Origin: Xanthomonas bonasiae
GTDB lineage: Bacteria; Pseudomonadota; Gammaproteobacteria; Xanthomonadales; Xanthomonadaceae
Length of the DNA stretch: 64,000 nt
Assembly (NCBI RefSeq): GCF_017163705.1
Contig: NZ_JAFIWB010000018.1
Span: forward strand, 1-64,000
Direction: 5' to 3'
Below are positions 31,143 through 40,204 of the stretch, one piece after another. The position numbers and the translations under genes are program-made. Each line of letters begins with the position of its first letter. The first letter of the stretch is position 1. The notes under the pieces are model-generated. The model searched no databases and was not told where the DNA came from. It saw only the letters and a list, made by a program, of their open reading frames with translations.

Positions 31143-31345
31143 GGTAGTAGCGGCTTCAGCCGCGACGAACGAAGCGATGGACCTTCATGACTCCAGCCTC
31201 TGTCAGGCCGAAGCACTTCCACAGTGCACCTAGTAACGTCACGGCACGTCCCTGTGGGAGCGACTTCAGTCGCGACGAACGAAGCGATGGACCTTTCCAA
31301 CTCCAGGCCACTGTCGGGACTGAAGCCCCCCTGCAGTGCACCCAG
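31143..31345. repeat. REP cluster
   Basis: GTAGCGGCTTCAGCCGC, a decayed GGCCGAAGCACTTCCAC, GTGGGAGCGACTTCAGTCGC and a GTCGGGACTGAAG half. The phrase CGACGAACGAAGCGATGGAC follows two of them, showing that a unit of about 115 bp was duplicated. Confidence 0.8.
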
Positions 31346-31562
31346 CAGCCTTGCCGCAAACCCCTTTGCCGACTTCAGTTACGACCGATCGCCAGATCGC
31401 CCACGGCGCGTTCGCAGTAGCAACGCCCCGTGAAGACAGGGCGTCGCCGCATACTGCATCGCAGCAGAATGTACCGCCCGGTTTCATTTTGCAGTGCAGC
31501 GTGCAATGTGCGAATAAAGCGCCCAAGATCAACCTGCATCCCGACGTGGGGGAGGGAGCAAG

Positions 31563-31598
31563 GCCCGCTGGCAGTTCGCTGCAAGCGGGCTTTTTTTT
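31563..31598 (+). terminator. Orphan terminator with TTCG tetraloop
   Basis: GCCCGCT/AGCGGGC outer stem, GCAG/CTGC inner stem, TTCG loop, then eight T's. It lies about 490 bp downstream of the nearest gene on this strand and 176 bp before glnE. It may end a small RNA made from the AT-richer stretch near 31430-31560. Confidence 0.8.
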
Positions 31599-31773
31599 GC
31601 CTGGAGTTCGGACAGCGCATGGTGCCATGCGGCCGTTCTGCCAGCGCCAACCCCAGCGATTGAACGCAGGCAGCACAGCGCAGCGCCGTTCCTGCCGGCG
31701 GCCTGGCCGCAAACGTCGTCCGGGCGACATGCGGCCTCTGTCTGCCGACGCGCCGGAATGCCAGAATCGACCG

Positions 31774-34602
31774 ATGCCCGCCTCCTCCCCGCTTGTCCCC
31801 GACACCGTGCAACCCGTGCTCGACCGCCACCTGGCGCGCTTGCGCCAGGCCGTCGGCGCGCGACCCTGGCCCGATCGCCCGGGCTTCGACGCCGACCTGC
31901 AGCGTGCGGTGCTCGCCAGCGAGTTCCTGCTCGATACGCTGTGCCGGCAACAGACCCTGCTCGAGCATCTGGCGCAGCCCGATCCGCCACCGTTGCCGGT
32001 GCCGCAGCTGGATCCGGCGCAGCCGGCGGCGTGGCCGGCGCAGCTGCGCCGCTATCGCGCGGCGGCCTCGGCGCGGCTGGTGTGGCGCGACGTGCTGGGC
32101 CTGGACGACGTCGATGCGACCCTGGCCGGCAGCACCCAGTTGGCCGAGACCTGCCTGGGCATCGCGCTGCAGGCGCTGGAAGGCGAATTCGCCACGCGCC
32201 ACGGCGTGGTCCGTGCCGCCGACGGCAGCGCGCAGCGGCTGGTGGTGTTCGGCCTGGGCAAGCTCGGCGGCGGCGAACTGAACTTCTCCTCGGACGTGGA
32301 CCTGGTCTACGCCTATCCGCAGGGTGGCGAATCCGATGGTGCGCGTGCGCTCGCCGCCGAGGAATATTTCGCGCGCCTCGGCCAGCGCCTGGCGCGGCTG
32401 CTGGACGAGACCACCGCCGACGGCTTCTCGCACCGGGTGGACCTGCGCCTGCGTCCGTTCGGCACTGCCGGGCGGGTGGCGCTGTCGTTCGCCGGCATGG
32501 ACCACTACTTCCAGCGCGAGGGCCGCGACTGGGAGCGCTACGCATGGCTGAAGGCGCGCGCGGTGGCCGGCGATATCGCCGCCGGCGAGGACTGGCTGCA
32601 GACATTGCGCCCGTTCGTATACCGGCGCTACCTCGACTTCACCGCGCTCGACGGGCTGCGCGAGATGAAGGCGGCGATCACCGCCGAAGTCGCGCGGCAC
32701 GATCGTCTCGACGACATCAAGCGCGGTCCCGGCGGCATCCGCGAGATCGAATTCCTGGTGCAGTCGCTGCAGCTGATCCGCGGCGGCCGCGAGCCGGCGC
32801 TGCGCGAGCGCCGCCTGTTGCCGGCGCTGCAGGCGCTGGTCGCCGGCGGCCAGGTCGCGGCCGCGGATGGAGCGGCGCTGGCCCACGCGTACCGCTTCCT
32901 GCGCCAGGTCGAAAACCGCCTGCAGATGCTGCGCGACGCGCAGACCCATGCGCTGCCGGAAGACGCGCTGGACCGCGCGCGCATCGCGCTCGGTCTCGGC
33001 TACGCCGACTGGACGCAGCTGTATGCCGCGTTGCAGGTGCAGCGCGACTGCGTCGCCGCCGAATTCGCCGAGTTGCTGGCGCCGCGCGTGCAGGCCGTGG
33101 CGCCGGATGCGCTGGCCAGTTACTGGCGCGGCCTGCCGGACGAAGCCGGCACGCAGGTGCTGGCCGCCGCCGGCTTCGCCGATGCCGAGGGCGCCGACCA
33201 GGCGCTGCGTGGCTTCGTACAGTCGCTGGGCGTGCGCACGCTGTCGGATGCGGCACGCGCGCGGCTGGACCGGGTGCTGCCGGCGTTGCTGCACGCCGCG
33301 GCGCGCTCGCCGCAGGCCGATGCCGCGCTGCACCGGGTGCTCGGCCTGCTGCAGGCGATCCTGCGCCGCGCCAGCTATCTGGCCTTGCTCGACGAACAGC
33401 CCAGCGCGCTGGCGCGGCTGGTCGATGTGCTCGCGCGCAGCGCGTTCCTGTCCGAACGGCTGGTCGCGTATCCGTTGCTGCTCGACGAACTGCTCGACAG
33501 CCGCGTCGCCGGGCCGATGCCGGACCGGGTGGCGATGCAGCGGCTGTGCGACAGCGCGGTCGCTGCGGCCGGCGACGATCCGGAAGCCGCCCTGCGCGGC
33601 CTCAACGAAGCGCGCCAGGCGCTGAGTTTCCGCATCGCCCTGGCCGCGCTGGACCGGCGCCAGCCGGCGGTGCACAGCGCCCGCCAGCTCGCGGAACTGG
33701 CCGAAGGCGTGGTGCTGACCGTGCTGCGCCTGGCCCGTGCCGAACTGGTCGCGGCCCACGGCGAAGTGCCCGGCGGCAGTTTCGCGATCGTCGGCTACGG
33801 CAGCCTCGGCGGCATCGAACTGGGCATCGGCTCGGACCTGGACCTGGTGTTCCTGTACGACCATGCCGCCGGCGCGGAAGCCTCCAGCGGACCGCGTCCG
33901 CTGGAGAGCGGGCGCTGGTTCGCGCGGCTGGCGCAGAAGGTGATCGCGTTGCTCGGCGCGGTCACCGGCGGCGGCCGCCTGTACGACATCGACGTGCGCC
34001 TGCGCCCGGACGGCGGCAAGGGCGCGCTGGTGTCGTCGCTGGCCAGCTATACCGAGTACCAGCGCGAGCGCGCCTGGACCTGGGAGCACCAGGCGCTGGT
34101 GCGTGCGCGTGGCGTCGCCGGCGATGCCGTGTTGCTGCAACGCTTCGAGCAGGTGCGAGAACAGACCCTGGCGCGTTCGCGCGACGCGGCGCAGCTCCGC
34201 GAGGAAGTGTTGAAGATGCGCGCACGCATGCGCGCCGAACTGGATCGCAGCGATGCCGCGCGCTTCGACCTGAAGCAGGGCGCCGGCGGCCTGGTCGATC
34301 TGGAATTCCTGCTGCAGGCCGGGGTGCTGCTCGGCGCCGCGCAACAGCCCGAGCTGACCGTGCCGCGCGCTACGCCGGCGCTGGTAGACGCATTGACGGC
34401 CAGCGCATGGTTCGATGCGCCGACCGCCGTCGCGTTGCACGAGGCGCACGCGACGCTGGTCGATGCCGGCTTGGCCTGCACGCTGGACCGGCGCCCACGG
34501 CTGACCGCAATTACCCCCGCGATCGAGCACGCGCGCGCGGCGATCGCCGCTGCGGCGCAGGCCAAGGGACTGGCGTTCGAGCCGGGGCGCAGCGGCCGAT
34601 AG
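31774..34602 (+). CDS. glnE: Glutamine synthetase adenylyltransferase/deadenylase
   Basis: 942 residues, full length for this bifunctional regulator of glutamine synthetase. Two nucleotidyltransferase domains are visible. The N-terminal deadenylase has [20 protein letters not shown] (about 158-177). The C-terminal adenylylase has [20 protein letters not shown] (about 671-690). Both keep the G-S-D-x-D metal motif (the first as SSDVD). [19 protein letters not shown] and [15 protein letters not shown] are the paired central helices. It responds to PII signalling and nitrogen status. No operon partner is apparent. Confidence 0.96.
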   Translation: MPASSPLVPDTVQPVLDRHLARLRQAVGARPWPDRPGFDADLQRAVLASEFLLDTLCRQQTLLEHLAQPDPPPLPVPQLDPAQPAAWPAQLRRYRAAASARLVWRDVLGLDDVDATLAGSTQLAETCLGIALQALEGEFATRHGVVRAADGSAQRLVVFGLGKLGGGELNFSSDVDLVYAYPQGGESDGARALAAEEYFARLGQRLARLLDETTADGFSHRVDLRLRPFGTAGRVALSFAGMDHYFQREGRDWERYAWLKARAVAGDIAAGEDWLQTLRPFVYRRYLDFTALDGLREMKAAITAEVARHDRLDDIKRGPGGIREIEFLVQSLQLIRGGREPALRERRLLPALQALVAGGQVAAADGAALAHAYRFLRQVENRLQMLRDAQTHALPEDALDRARIALGLGYADWTQLYAALQVQRDCVAAEFAELLAPRVQAVAPDALASYWRGLPDEAGTQVLAAAGFADAEGADQALRGFVQSLGVRTLSDAARARLDRVLPALLHAAARSPQADAALHRVLGLLQAILRRASYLALLDEQPSALARLVDVLARSAFLSERLVAYPLLLDELLDSRVAGPMPDRVAMQRLCDSAVAAAGDDPEAALRGLNEARQALSFRIALAALDRRQPAVHSARQLAELAEGVVLTVLRLARAELVAAHGEVPGGSFAIVGYGSLGGIELGIGSDLDLVFLYDHAAGAEASSGPRPLESGRWFARLAQKVIALLGAVTGGGRLYDIDVRLRPDGGKGALVSSLASYTEYQRERAWTWEHQALVRARGVAGDAVLLQRFEQVREQTLARSRDAAQLREEVLKMRARMRAELDRSDAARFDLKQGAGGLVDLEFLLQAGVLLGAAQQPELTVPRATPALVDALTASAWFDAPTAVALHEAHATLVDAGLACTLDRRPRLTAITPAIEHARAAIAAAAQAKGLAFEPGRSGR

Positions 34603-34691
34603 CGCGGCGGGCCAGCCGACGGTCCGCCGGATCCGCCCGGCCTGCCCGGACGTGGATGTCAGGCCCCTGCGGCGAACATGGGGCGTGCCCG

Positions 34692-34919
34692 TCATCTGGG
34701 GTTGATTCGCTTTTTGAGCCAGAGCGCCCTGATGAGCATGAGCACAAGCAAAAGAAAGCCGGAGAGTCCTTGCAGCAATTCCGGCCAGCCGGGGCCGAGG
34801 TCGCATGCGGCCGCAAATTTTTGCCAAAGAACGCCTGCGCAAAGCGCATTCAACAGCGAGGCGAGCAATAGCGGAAGAAGCAGTGGATCGCGGAGCATGC
34901 GGCTGTAGTTCGATGTCAT
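34692..34919 (-). CDS. Small hypothetical membrane protein
   Basis: 75 residues from the ATG at 34919, with AAGGAAG just upstream. Two hydrophobic segments (PLLLPLLLASLLNALCAGVL and LLQGLSGFLLLVLMLIRALW) and a basic C-terminus. No family recognised. The open frame runs further upstream but becomes non-protein-like. Confidence 0.55.
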   Translation of the reverse strand: MTSNYSRMLRDPLLLPLLLASLLNALCAGVLWQKFAAACDLGPGWPELLQGLSGFLLLVLMLIRALWLKKRINPR

Positions 34920-35222
34920 CTGTCTTCGCTTCCTTTCGTTTGTGAGGTGGCCGATGCGCGTCCGGGTCGCGGCGCCGTCGATGCGTCGCGGGGAAGCATT
35001 GGAGGTGTGTATTGGGTCCGAGTCACGTGCGCGGCCGCACGTGGCAGCGTTGTCCGACCCGTCGCACCGGCTCGGCGACGATGTTGCCGACGTCGGCCTG
35101 GCGTGGCGAGTGCCGCCGGGTCGGTGCATTGGCGCTTGCGTGGCTGCGCGTTGCCAGGCGGTGACGTTGCGCAAACGTGGGGGCTGTTTCCATGGCGGCG
35201 GCCAAGCGGATCGCGGTTCGCC
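34920..35222. other. Intergenic stretch, no feature seen
   Basis: About 300 bp between the small membrane protein and the transporter, on the same strand. No repeat, terminator or convincing frame. Confidence 0.35.
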
Positions 35223-35816
35223 CTAACGCTGAGGCGCTTGCGTGGCCGATGCATCGGCGACGGCCGGCGGCGCCGTCCGCCACAGCAGCGCGCGGAACGG
35301 CGCCAGCAGGAACACGCCGATGCCCAGCTTCACCGCCAGGTCGCCGGCGGCCCAGCTGACCCACGGCAGCGCCGAGCCGGCGAAGGCGACCGACCAGAAG
35401 ATCGTCGTGTCCAGCGTCGCGCTGCAGGTGGTGGCGACGATCGGCGCGCGCCACCAGCGGCCGCGGCGCAGGCGGTCGAATACGGCGATGTCCAGCAGTT
35501 GCGCGGCGATGAACGCCAGGCACGAGGCGGCGGCGATGCGCGGCGTGGCGATCCAGATCGACAGCAGCACCGCCAGCGCGAAGCCGCACCAGGCCACGCG
35601 CCGCGCCGCGCGCGGGCCGAAGCGGCGATTGATCAGGTTGCTGACCAGGAACGCCACTGGATAGCTGAAGGCGCCCCAGGTCAGCCAGTCGTTGATCGGG
35701 AACTGCACCAGCACGTTCGACAGCAGCACGACGGCGCCCATCGCCAGCACCGCCAGCAGCAGGGCGCGCGGGGTCAATGCGGCGAACGCGGGCGATGGCG
35801 GGGAGGGGGGATGCAT
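35223..35816 (-). CDS. Queuosine precursor transporter (VUT/YhhQ family)
   Basis: About 197 residues from the ATG at 35816 (another ATG at 35852). Six hydrophobic segments and the family's VQFPINDWLTWGAFSYPVAF, LINRRFGPRAARRVAWCGFA, AAQLLDIAVFDRLRRGRWWR and TTCSATLDTTIFWSVAFAG. YhhQ imports 7-deazaguanine precursors (preQ0/preQ1) for tRNA queuosine. There is no adjacent que gene. Family assignment is firm; substrate is by family. Confidence 0.88.
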   Translation of the reverse strand: MHPPSPPSPAFAALTPRALLLAVLAMGAVVLLSNVLVQFPINDWLTWGAFSYPVAFLVSNLINRRFGPRAARRVAWCGFALAVLLSIWIATPRIAAASCLAFIAAQLLDIAVFDRLRRGRWWRAPIVATTCSATLDTTIFWSVAFAGSALPWVSWAAGDLAVKLGIGVFLLAPFRALLWRTAPPAVADASATQAPQR

Positions 35817-35910
35817 GGGCGGCTGCGCTGCGGGTGAGGCGAAGCGGCGCATTATCGCGATGCGGCGGCGTCGCGGCCAGCGCGGCATGCCGGCGGACCG
35901 CGGGTGCTCC

Positions 35911-36073
35911 CTGTAGGAGCGGCTTCAGCCGCGACCGGGCTTCACCAGTAGGATCCGGTCGCGGCTGAAGCCGCTCCTACAAGGGAGAAGTTCGCCGCTC
36001 TTTTGTGGGAGCGACTTCAGTCGCGACGGGCATTACCGGGAAAGCCTGTCGCGGCTGAAGCCGCTCCTACAAG
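35911..36073. repeat. Two REP inverted pairs
   Basis: One pair of GCGGCTTCAGCCGC type (35911-35982). A second pair has one arm GCGACTTCAGTCGC and the other GCGGCTGAAGCCGC (36003-36073). They lie between two genes on the minus strand. Confidence 0.9.
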
Positions 36074-36103
36074 GGGCCAGCCGCCGAGGAAGTGCCCTCG
36101 GCG

Positions 36104-37210
36104 CTAGCGCGACACCGCCGTCCCATCCACCGCTGCGCGGCCCAGCGCCGGGTCGTCGGTGAAGAAGGCATCCACGCCCACGGCAATGAACGCGCGCATC
36201 TCGGCGATGCTGCCGGCGGCATTCACCGCGGCCGGACCGCGCGCATCCTGCAGGTGCTTGGGCAGGAAATAGTTCTCCGGACGGAACGTGTACGGCACCA
36301 CCTGCAGCCCAGCCGCATGCGCATCGGCGACGAAGGCGGTAGGCGCGGCCAACGCGCCGTCGGCATCGACCGGGATGATGGTGCGCAGGTTGGGACTGAC
36401 CAGTTGCGCATACCTGGCAATTTCGCGCAGGCCCTGCGCGCTGCCCATCTGCGCATAGGTCGGGCCATCGCGCAGCTGGTCGCCCGGGCGTTCCTTCGGA
36501 TCGCCCAGCAACTGCACCAGGCGCACGTTCGGATGGTCCTTGCCGAGCTTGCGGTGCAGGGACTGCAGGTTGCCGATCTCGAACGACTGCACAATCACCG
36601 GCGCGCTGCGCGTGTAGGCATGCGCGTCCAGCGTGGCCAGCACCTTGTCCTCCATCGCCAGGCCCAGCGACTGGAAATAGGTGCCGTGCTTGATCTCCGG
36701 GATCAGCCCGATCGGGCGCCCACGCGCGGCCGATTCGGCCGCGGCGAAATCGATGATCTCGTCGAAGGTGAGCAACTGGAACTGCCCGTCGAAGGCGGTG
36801 CCGCGCAGTTGCGGCAGGCGCTCGCGCGCGCGCAGCGTCTTCAGCTCGGCCAGGGTGAAGTCTTCGGTGAACCAGCCCTCCACGCGCTGGCCGTCGATCT
36901 GCTTGACCGTCTTGCGCGCGGCGAACTCCGGATGCGCGGCGACGTCGGTGGTGGCGCCGATCTCGTTCTCGTGGCGCGCCACCAGTGCGCCATCCTTGGT
37001 CGAGACCAGGTCCGGCTCGATGAAGTCGGCGCCGTCGGCGATGGCCTTCGCATACGACGCCAGCGTGTGCTCGGGGCGCAGCGCGCTGGCGCCGCGGTGA
37101 CCGATCACCAGCGGCTTGTGCGTACCCGCAGCCGCGACCGTTTCGGCCGCGGCGGTCAGCGACGACAGCGCCATCGAACATCCCAGCATCCAGACCATGG
37201 GTTTCATCAT
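36104..37210 (-). CDS. glpQ: Periplasmic glycerophosphodiester phosphodiesterase
   Basis: 368 residues. Signal peptide (MVWMLGCSMALSSLTAAAET), then the GDPD TIM barrel with catalytic LVIGHRGASALRPEHTLASY (His, Arg and Glu of the active site), GADFIEPDLVSTKDGALVAR and HENEIGATTDVA, and the C-terminal GVDAFFTDDPALGR. It hydrolyses glycerophosphodiesters to glycerol 3-phosphate and an alcohol in the periplasm. It is 41 bp downstream of a TonB receptor on the same strand, suggesting a joint uptake-and-hydrolysis operon. Confidence 0.93.
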   Translation of the reverse strand: MMKPMVWMLGCSMALSSLTAAAETVAAAGTHKPLVIGHRGASALRPEHTLASYAKAIADGADFIEPDLVSTKDGALVARHENEIGATTDVAAHPEFAARKTVKQIDGQRVEGWFTEDFTLAELKTLRARERLPQLRGTAFDGQFQLLTFDEIIDFAAAESAARGRPIGLIPEIKHGTYFQSLGLAMEDKVLATLDAHAYTRSAPVIVQSFEIGNLQSLHRKLGKDHPNVRLVQLLGDPKERPGDQLRDGPTYAQMGSAQGLREIARYAQLVSPNLRTIIPVDADGALAAPTAFVADAHAAGLQVVPYTFRPENYFLPKHLQDARGPAAVNAAGSIAEMRAFIAVGVDAFFTDDPALGRAAVDGTAVSR

Positions 37211-37251
37211 CGCATGCGCTCGGCGGCCAGGTGGGGGCAGGATGCGCGCGT

Positions 37252-39549
37252 TCAGAAGCGCGCGTCCAGGGTCAGGAACACCTGCCGCGGCGCGCTGGCA
37301 TGGAACGCCAGCGACCGCCCGTTCGGATCGCTGTTGCTGAAGGCGGTGAGGTTGGAGGCATAGCGCTTGTCGGTGAGGTTGGTCACGTTGAGCGACAGCT
37401 TCAGGTCCTGCAGGAACGACACCGCGCCGAAGTCGTAGCCGGTGCCGGCGTCGAATGCGGTGTAGCCGCCGAAACCCTGGTCGTTGGTGTAGGTGTAGTA
37501 GCGCTGGCCGGTGTACTTGCCGCGCAGGTTCGCGTTCCAGCCGTTGTAGTTCCAGCTGATCTCGCTGGTGACCATGCGCTTGGGCGTATCCACCGTGTAC
37601 TTGCCGGCGGTGGGGATGGTCACGCCGTTCTGCACGTAGTTGTCGTCGTAGGTGGAACGGTTGATCGAGGCCGAGTTGTACCACTGCAGGTGCGCGGTCG
37701 GCTTCCAGATGAAGGTCAGCTCGCCGCCGCGGCTGCTGACCGAGCCGACGTTGAAGAAGCGCGTGGTGCACGCCGGCGTGGTGCCCTGCTGGATGCTCGG
37801 GCAGGGGTTGAGCGAGAGCAGGCGGTTGTCGAAGGTCACGTCGTAGCCGACCAGCGAGGCTTCGAACTGGTCGCGCACCAGGCGGTAGCCGGCCTCGAAG
37901 GTCTTGGACTTCTCCGGTTCCAGCGCGCCGACGCTGGCGTCGAACGAGGCCTGGGTCACCAGCAGCGGGCCGCCGGCGCCGCCGCCCTGGAACGCGGCGA
38001 TGTTCTCGGCATAGGAAGCGAACACTTCCTGGCCTTCGGCCAGGCGATAGCTCACGCCCACCTGCGGCAGCAGCGCTTCGCTGGCCTTGAGGGTGCCGTT
38101 GGCCACAGGCGATTCCACCGCGATCCCCGGCGTCTCGCGCGCGGTCATCGTGGTGTGCGGGCTCTTCGCGCCCACGTCCAGGGTCAGGCGCTCGTCGAGC
38201 AGCTTGAAGGTGCCCTGCACATAGGCCTGCTTGGTGGTGATCGTGTAGTCCTGCGAGAACAGCCGGCGGTCCGGGCCGCTGAGGAACAGGTCGTCGTCGA
38301 TCGGGCCGTCGATCCAGTAGAAGTTGCGCTCCACGTGGTGCTTGTTGCGCTCGTACCACACGCCGGCTTCCAGGTGGTGCGGGCCCAGGTCCCAGCCCAG
38401 CGAGGCGATGCCGCCGGTGCGGTTGATGGTGTAGTTGGTGCTGCGGATCGAGATCGGCAGCGCCTGCGGCGTGCCCGGATTCGACGCCTGGCCCGGCGAC
38501 CACCAATGGCCCTGGCCTTCGTTCTCGTGGTGGTAGACCTGGGTGTGCACGCTCACCGTGTCGGACGGCTGGAAGTCGCCGGCCAGGTAATACAGGTCGT
38601 CGTTGCGCAGCGCGCGGCTCTGGTAGTACGCGTCGTCGATGTTGTCCACGCCGCCGCTGTAGGCGCAGCGGCTGGCGTCGCGGGTGGCCGGCGCGCAGTA
38701 GGCCGCGGCCAGCGCGCGCTGCCAGTCCGGCGCGTACAGGTTCCAGTCCCAGCCCAGGCCGCGGTGCAGGCCGCTCTTGGACAGGTAGGCGTAGTCGGCC
38801 TGCGAGGTGCGCGAGGTATCGACGAAGGCGGTGATCTTGCCGCTTTCGAACTGGTACACGCCCTTGCCGTTGAACTGGGCGGTGCTGGTCGGCGATTTCG
38901 GGTCGGCCCACATGTCGGCGCTGGCGTAGACGCCGGACAGGTACGCGGAGAAGCCGTTGTGCTCGCCGGTGTCCAGGCGCAGGTAGGTGCGGCGGTTCTG
39001 GTCCGAGCCGACCGTCTGCGACAGGCGCACGCCGGTTTCGGTGGACGGATCGTCCGAGAAGTACTGCACGGTGCCGCCGAGGTTGCTGGTGGACGCGGTG
39101 CCCAGGCTGCCGATGCCCGAGGCCAGCTCCACGCCGCCGAAGTTCTCGGCGATCAGCGCGCGGCTGATGTTCAAGCCGTTGTAGTTGCCGTAGGCGTTGT
39201 CGCCCAGCGGCAGGCCGTCGAGCGTATAGCCCAGGCGCGTGCCGTTGAAGCCGCGCAGGCTCACTGTCTGCGATTCCTCGTTGGCGCCGAACGCATCGTT
39301 GGATTGCACGTTGACGCCGGGAATGCGGTTGAGCAGCTTCTGGATGCTGGTGCCCGGCGGCAGCACCGCCACGTCCTGGCGGGCGATGCGCTGCACCTGG
39401 CGGGTCTCGCCCTGGCCGATCACCGAGACCGTATCGAGTTGGCGGGCGTCGGTCGCCGCGCTGTCGGCCGGCGCGTCTGCCGCGTGCGCCGCCAGCGGCG
39501 ACAGCAACGTGGCGAGGATTGCGGCGCTCAGCAAGTGATGGGTAGGCAT
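37252..39549 (-). CDS. TonB-dependent receptor, probably for a glycerophosphodiester or related phosphate compound
   Basis: 765 residues. Signal peptide (LSAAILATLLSPLAAHAADA), plug domain (LDTVSVIGQGETRQVQRIAR, NRIPGVNVQSNDAFGANEES, VSLRGFNGTRLGYTLDGLPL) and barrel ending in a terminal phenylalanine (FLTLDARF). It is directly followed by glpQ. The ligand is inferred from that neighbour only. No convincing Pho box was found in the 650-bp upstream gap, though repeated TCATGC words lie near 39614-39633. Confidence 0.88.
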   Translation of the reverse strand: MPTHHLLSAAILATLLSPLAAHAADAPADSAATDARQLDTVSVIGQGETRQVQRIARQDVAVLPPGTSIQKLLNRIPGVNVQSNDAFGANEESQTVSLRGFNGTRLGYTLDGLPLGDNAYGNYNGLNISRALIAENFGGVELASGIGSLGTASTSNLGGTVQYFSDDPSTETGVRLSQTVGSDQNRRTYLRLDTGEHNGFSAYLSGVYASADMWADPKSPTSTAQFNGKGVYQFESGKITAFVDTSRTSQADYAYLSKSGLHRGLGWDWNLYAPDWQRALAAAYCAPATRDASRCAYSGGVDNIDDAYYQSRALRNDDLYYLAGDFQPSDTVSVHTQVYHHENEGQGHWWSPGQASNPGTPQALPISIRSTNYTINRTGGIASLGWDLGPHHLEAGVWYERNKHHVERNFYWIDGPIDDDLFLSGPDRRLFSQDYTITTKQAYVQGTFKLLDERLTLDVGAKSPHTTMTARETPGIAVESPVANGTLKASEALLPQVGVSYRLAEGQEVFASYAENIAAFQGGGAGGPLLVTQASFDASVGALEPEKSKTFEAGYRLVRDQFEASLVGYDVTFDNRLLSLNPCPSIQQGTTPACTTRFFNVGSVSSRGGELTFIWKPTAHLQWYNSASINRSTYDDNYVQNGVTIPTAGKYTVDTPKRMVTSEISWNYNGWNANLRGKYTGQRYYTYTNDQGFGGYTAFDAGTGYDFGAVSFLQDLKLSLNVTNLTDKRYASNLTAFSNSDPNGRSLAFHASAPRQVFLTLDARF

Positions 39550-40204
39550 GCGTGGGGGATTCGCTAAGGAGGTCCGGCGAAGATGCGACAGCGAGATTTC
39601 AGAACCGCGTCATGCGTGTTGCGGTTGTCATGCAATGCCGACACAGGCGACACATTTGCCGGGTCGTCTGCTGTGGTCCGGCGTCGCTTCCATGAAACTA
39701 AACGGACGCAAAACAGCAAGTGCGATCGTTCGCGAGCCGCCGTGCGTGCGCCTCCGTTTTCCGACGAAAAACACGCATCGCCCGCACATTTTTTTCGAAG
39801 GCATACAGGCGCTTCGATGCTGCCGATGAAACATTGCCGATGCATTTCTTTCCAGGATCGCAAATGCGGTGCGCCGTCAAAGTTTCGACGCGTGGCTTCA
39901 TCAATGATTGCGGCCACCTCATCGTTTGGTCTTCGCGCGTGACAGTTCCGAAACAGGTATCGGGTGGCTGGACGGCATCGCCGCCAGCAGGCCCGTTGCA
40001 CACGCGAATGCGGCGCGCATTCGCTGGGGAGCCGTCACCGCACCTGCGTGCGGCCGTGGTGGCCGTCCAGATGCCGTAGTCGATCGCGAGTGGCTGTTGG
40101 CGCGCAGCGGCCGCTGCGCGTATGCGGGTGTTTCGTTCCCACGCGACGCCGCCTGCACCTGTTTGCGGGCGACGCCTTATCGTTCCATCCACGGAGAGAG
40201 ATGC
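39550..40204. other. Divergent intergenic region
   Basis: About 650 bp between the divergent TonB receptor and S53 protease genes. AT-richer patches near 39690-39860 may hold the promoters. No confident operator or gene was seen. Confidence 0.4.

Larger units (their letters stand above)
31072..31773. other. Intergenic region with REPs and an orphan terminator
   Basis: About 700 bp. REPs lie at 31143-31345 and a strong terminator at 31563-31598. No protein-like frame was found between 31345 and the glnE start, so the terminator may end a non-coding transcript. Confidence 0.5.

Noticed and set aside
31375..34842. A frame of more than 1,100 codons opposite glnE
   Set aside because: Gln/Arg/Val/His-rich antisense shadow; glnE itself is full length with both catalytic motifs.
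34692..35174. Longer version (160 residues) of the small membrane protein at 34,692
   Set aside because: The added N-terminus is Arg/Thr/Ser-rich low-complexity sequence. A good Shine-Dalgarno lies directly before the ATG at 34,919.
39590..39660. Possible Pho box upstream of the TonB receptor/glpQ pair
   Set aside because: GTCAT-like words are present, but the spacing and sequence do not match two direct CTGTCAT repeats with a 4-bp gap.
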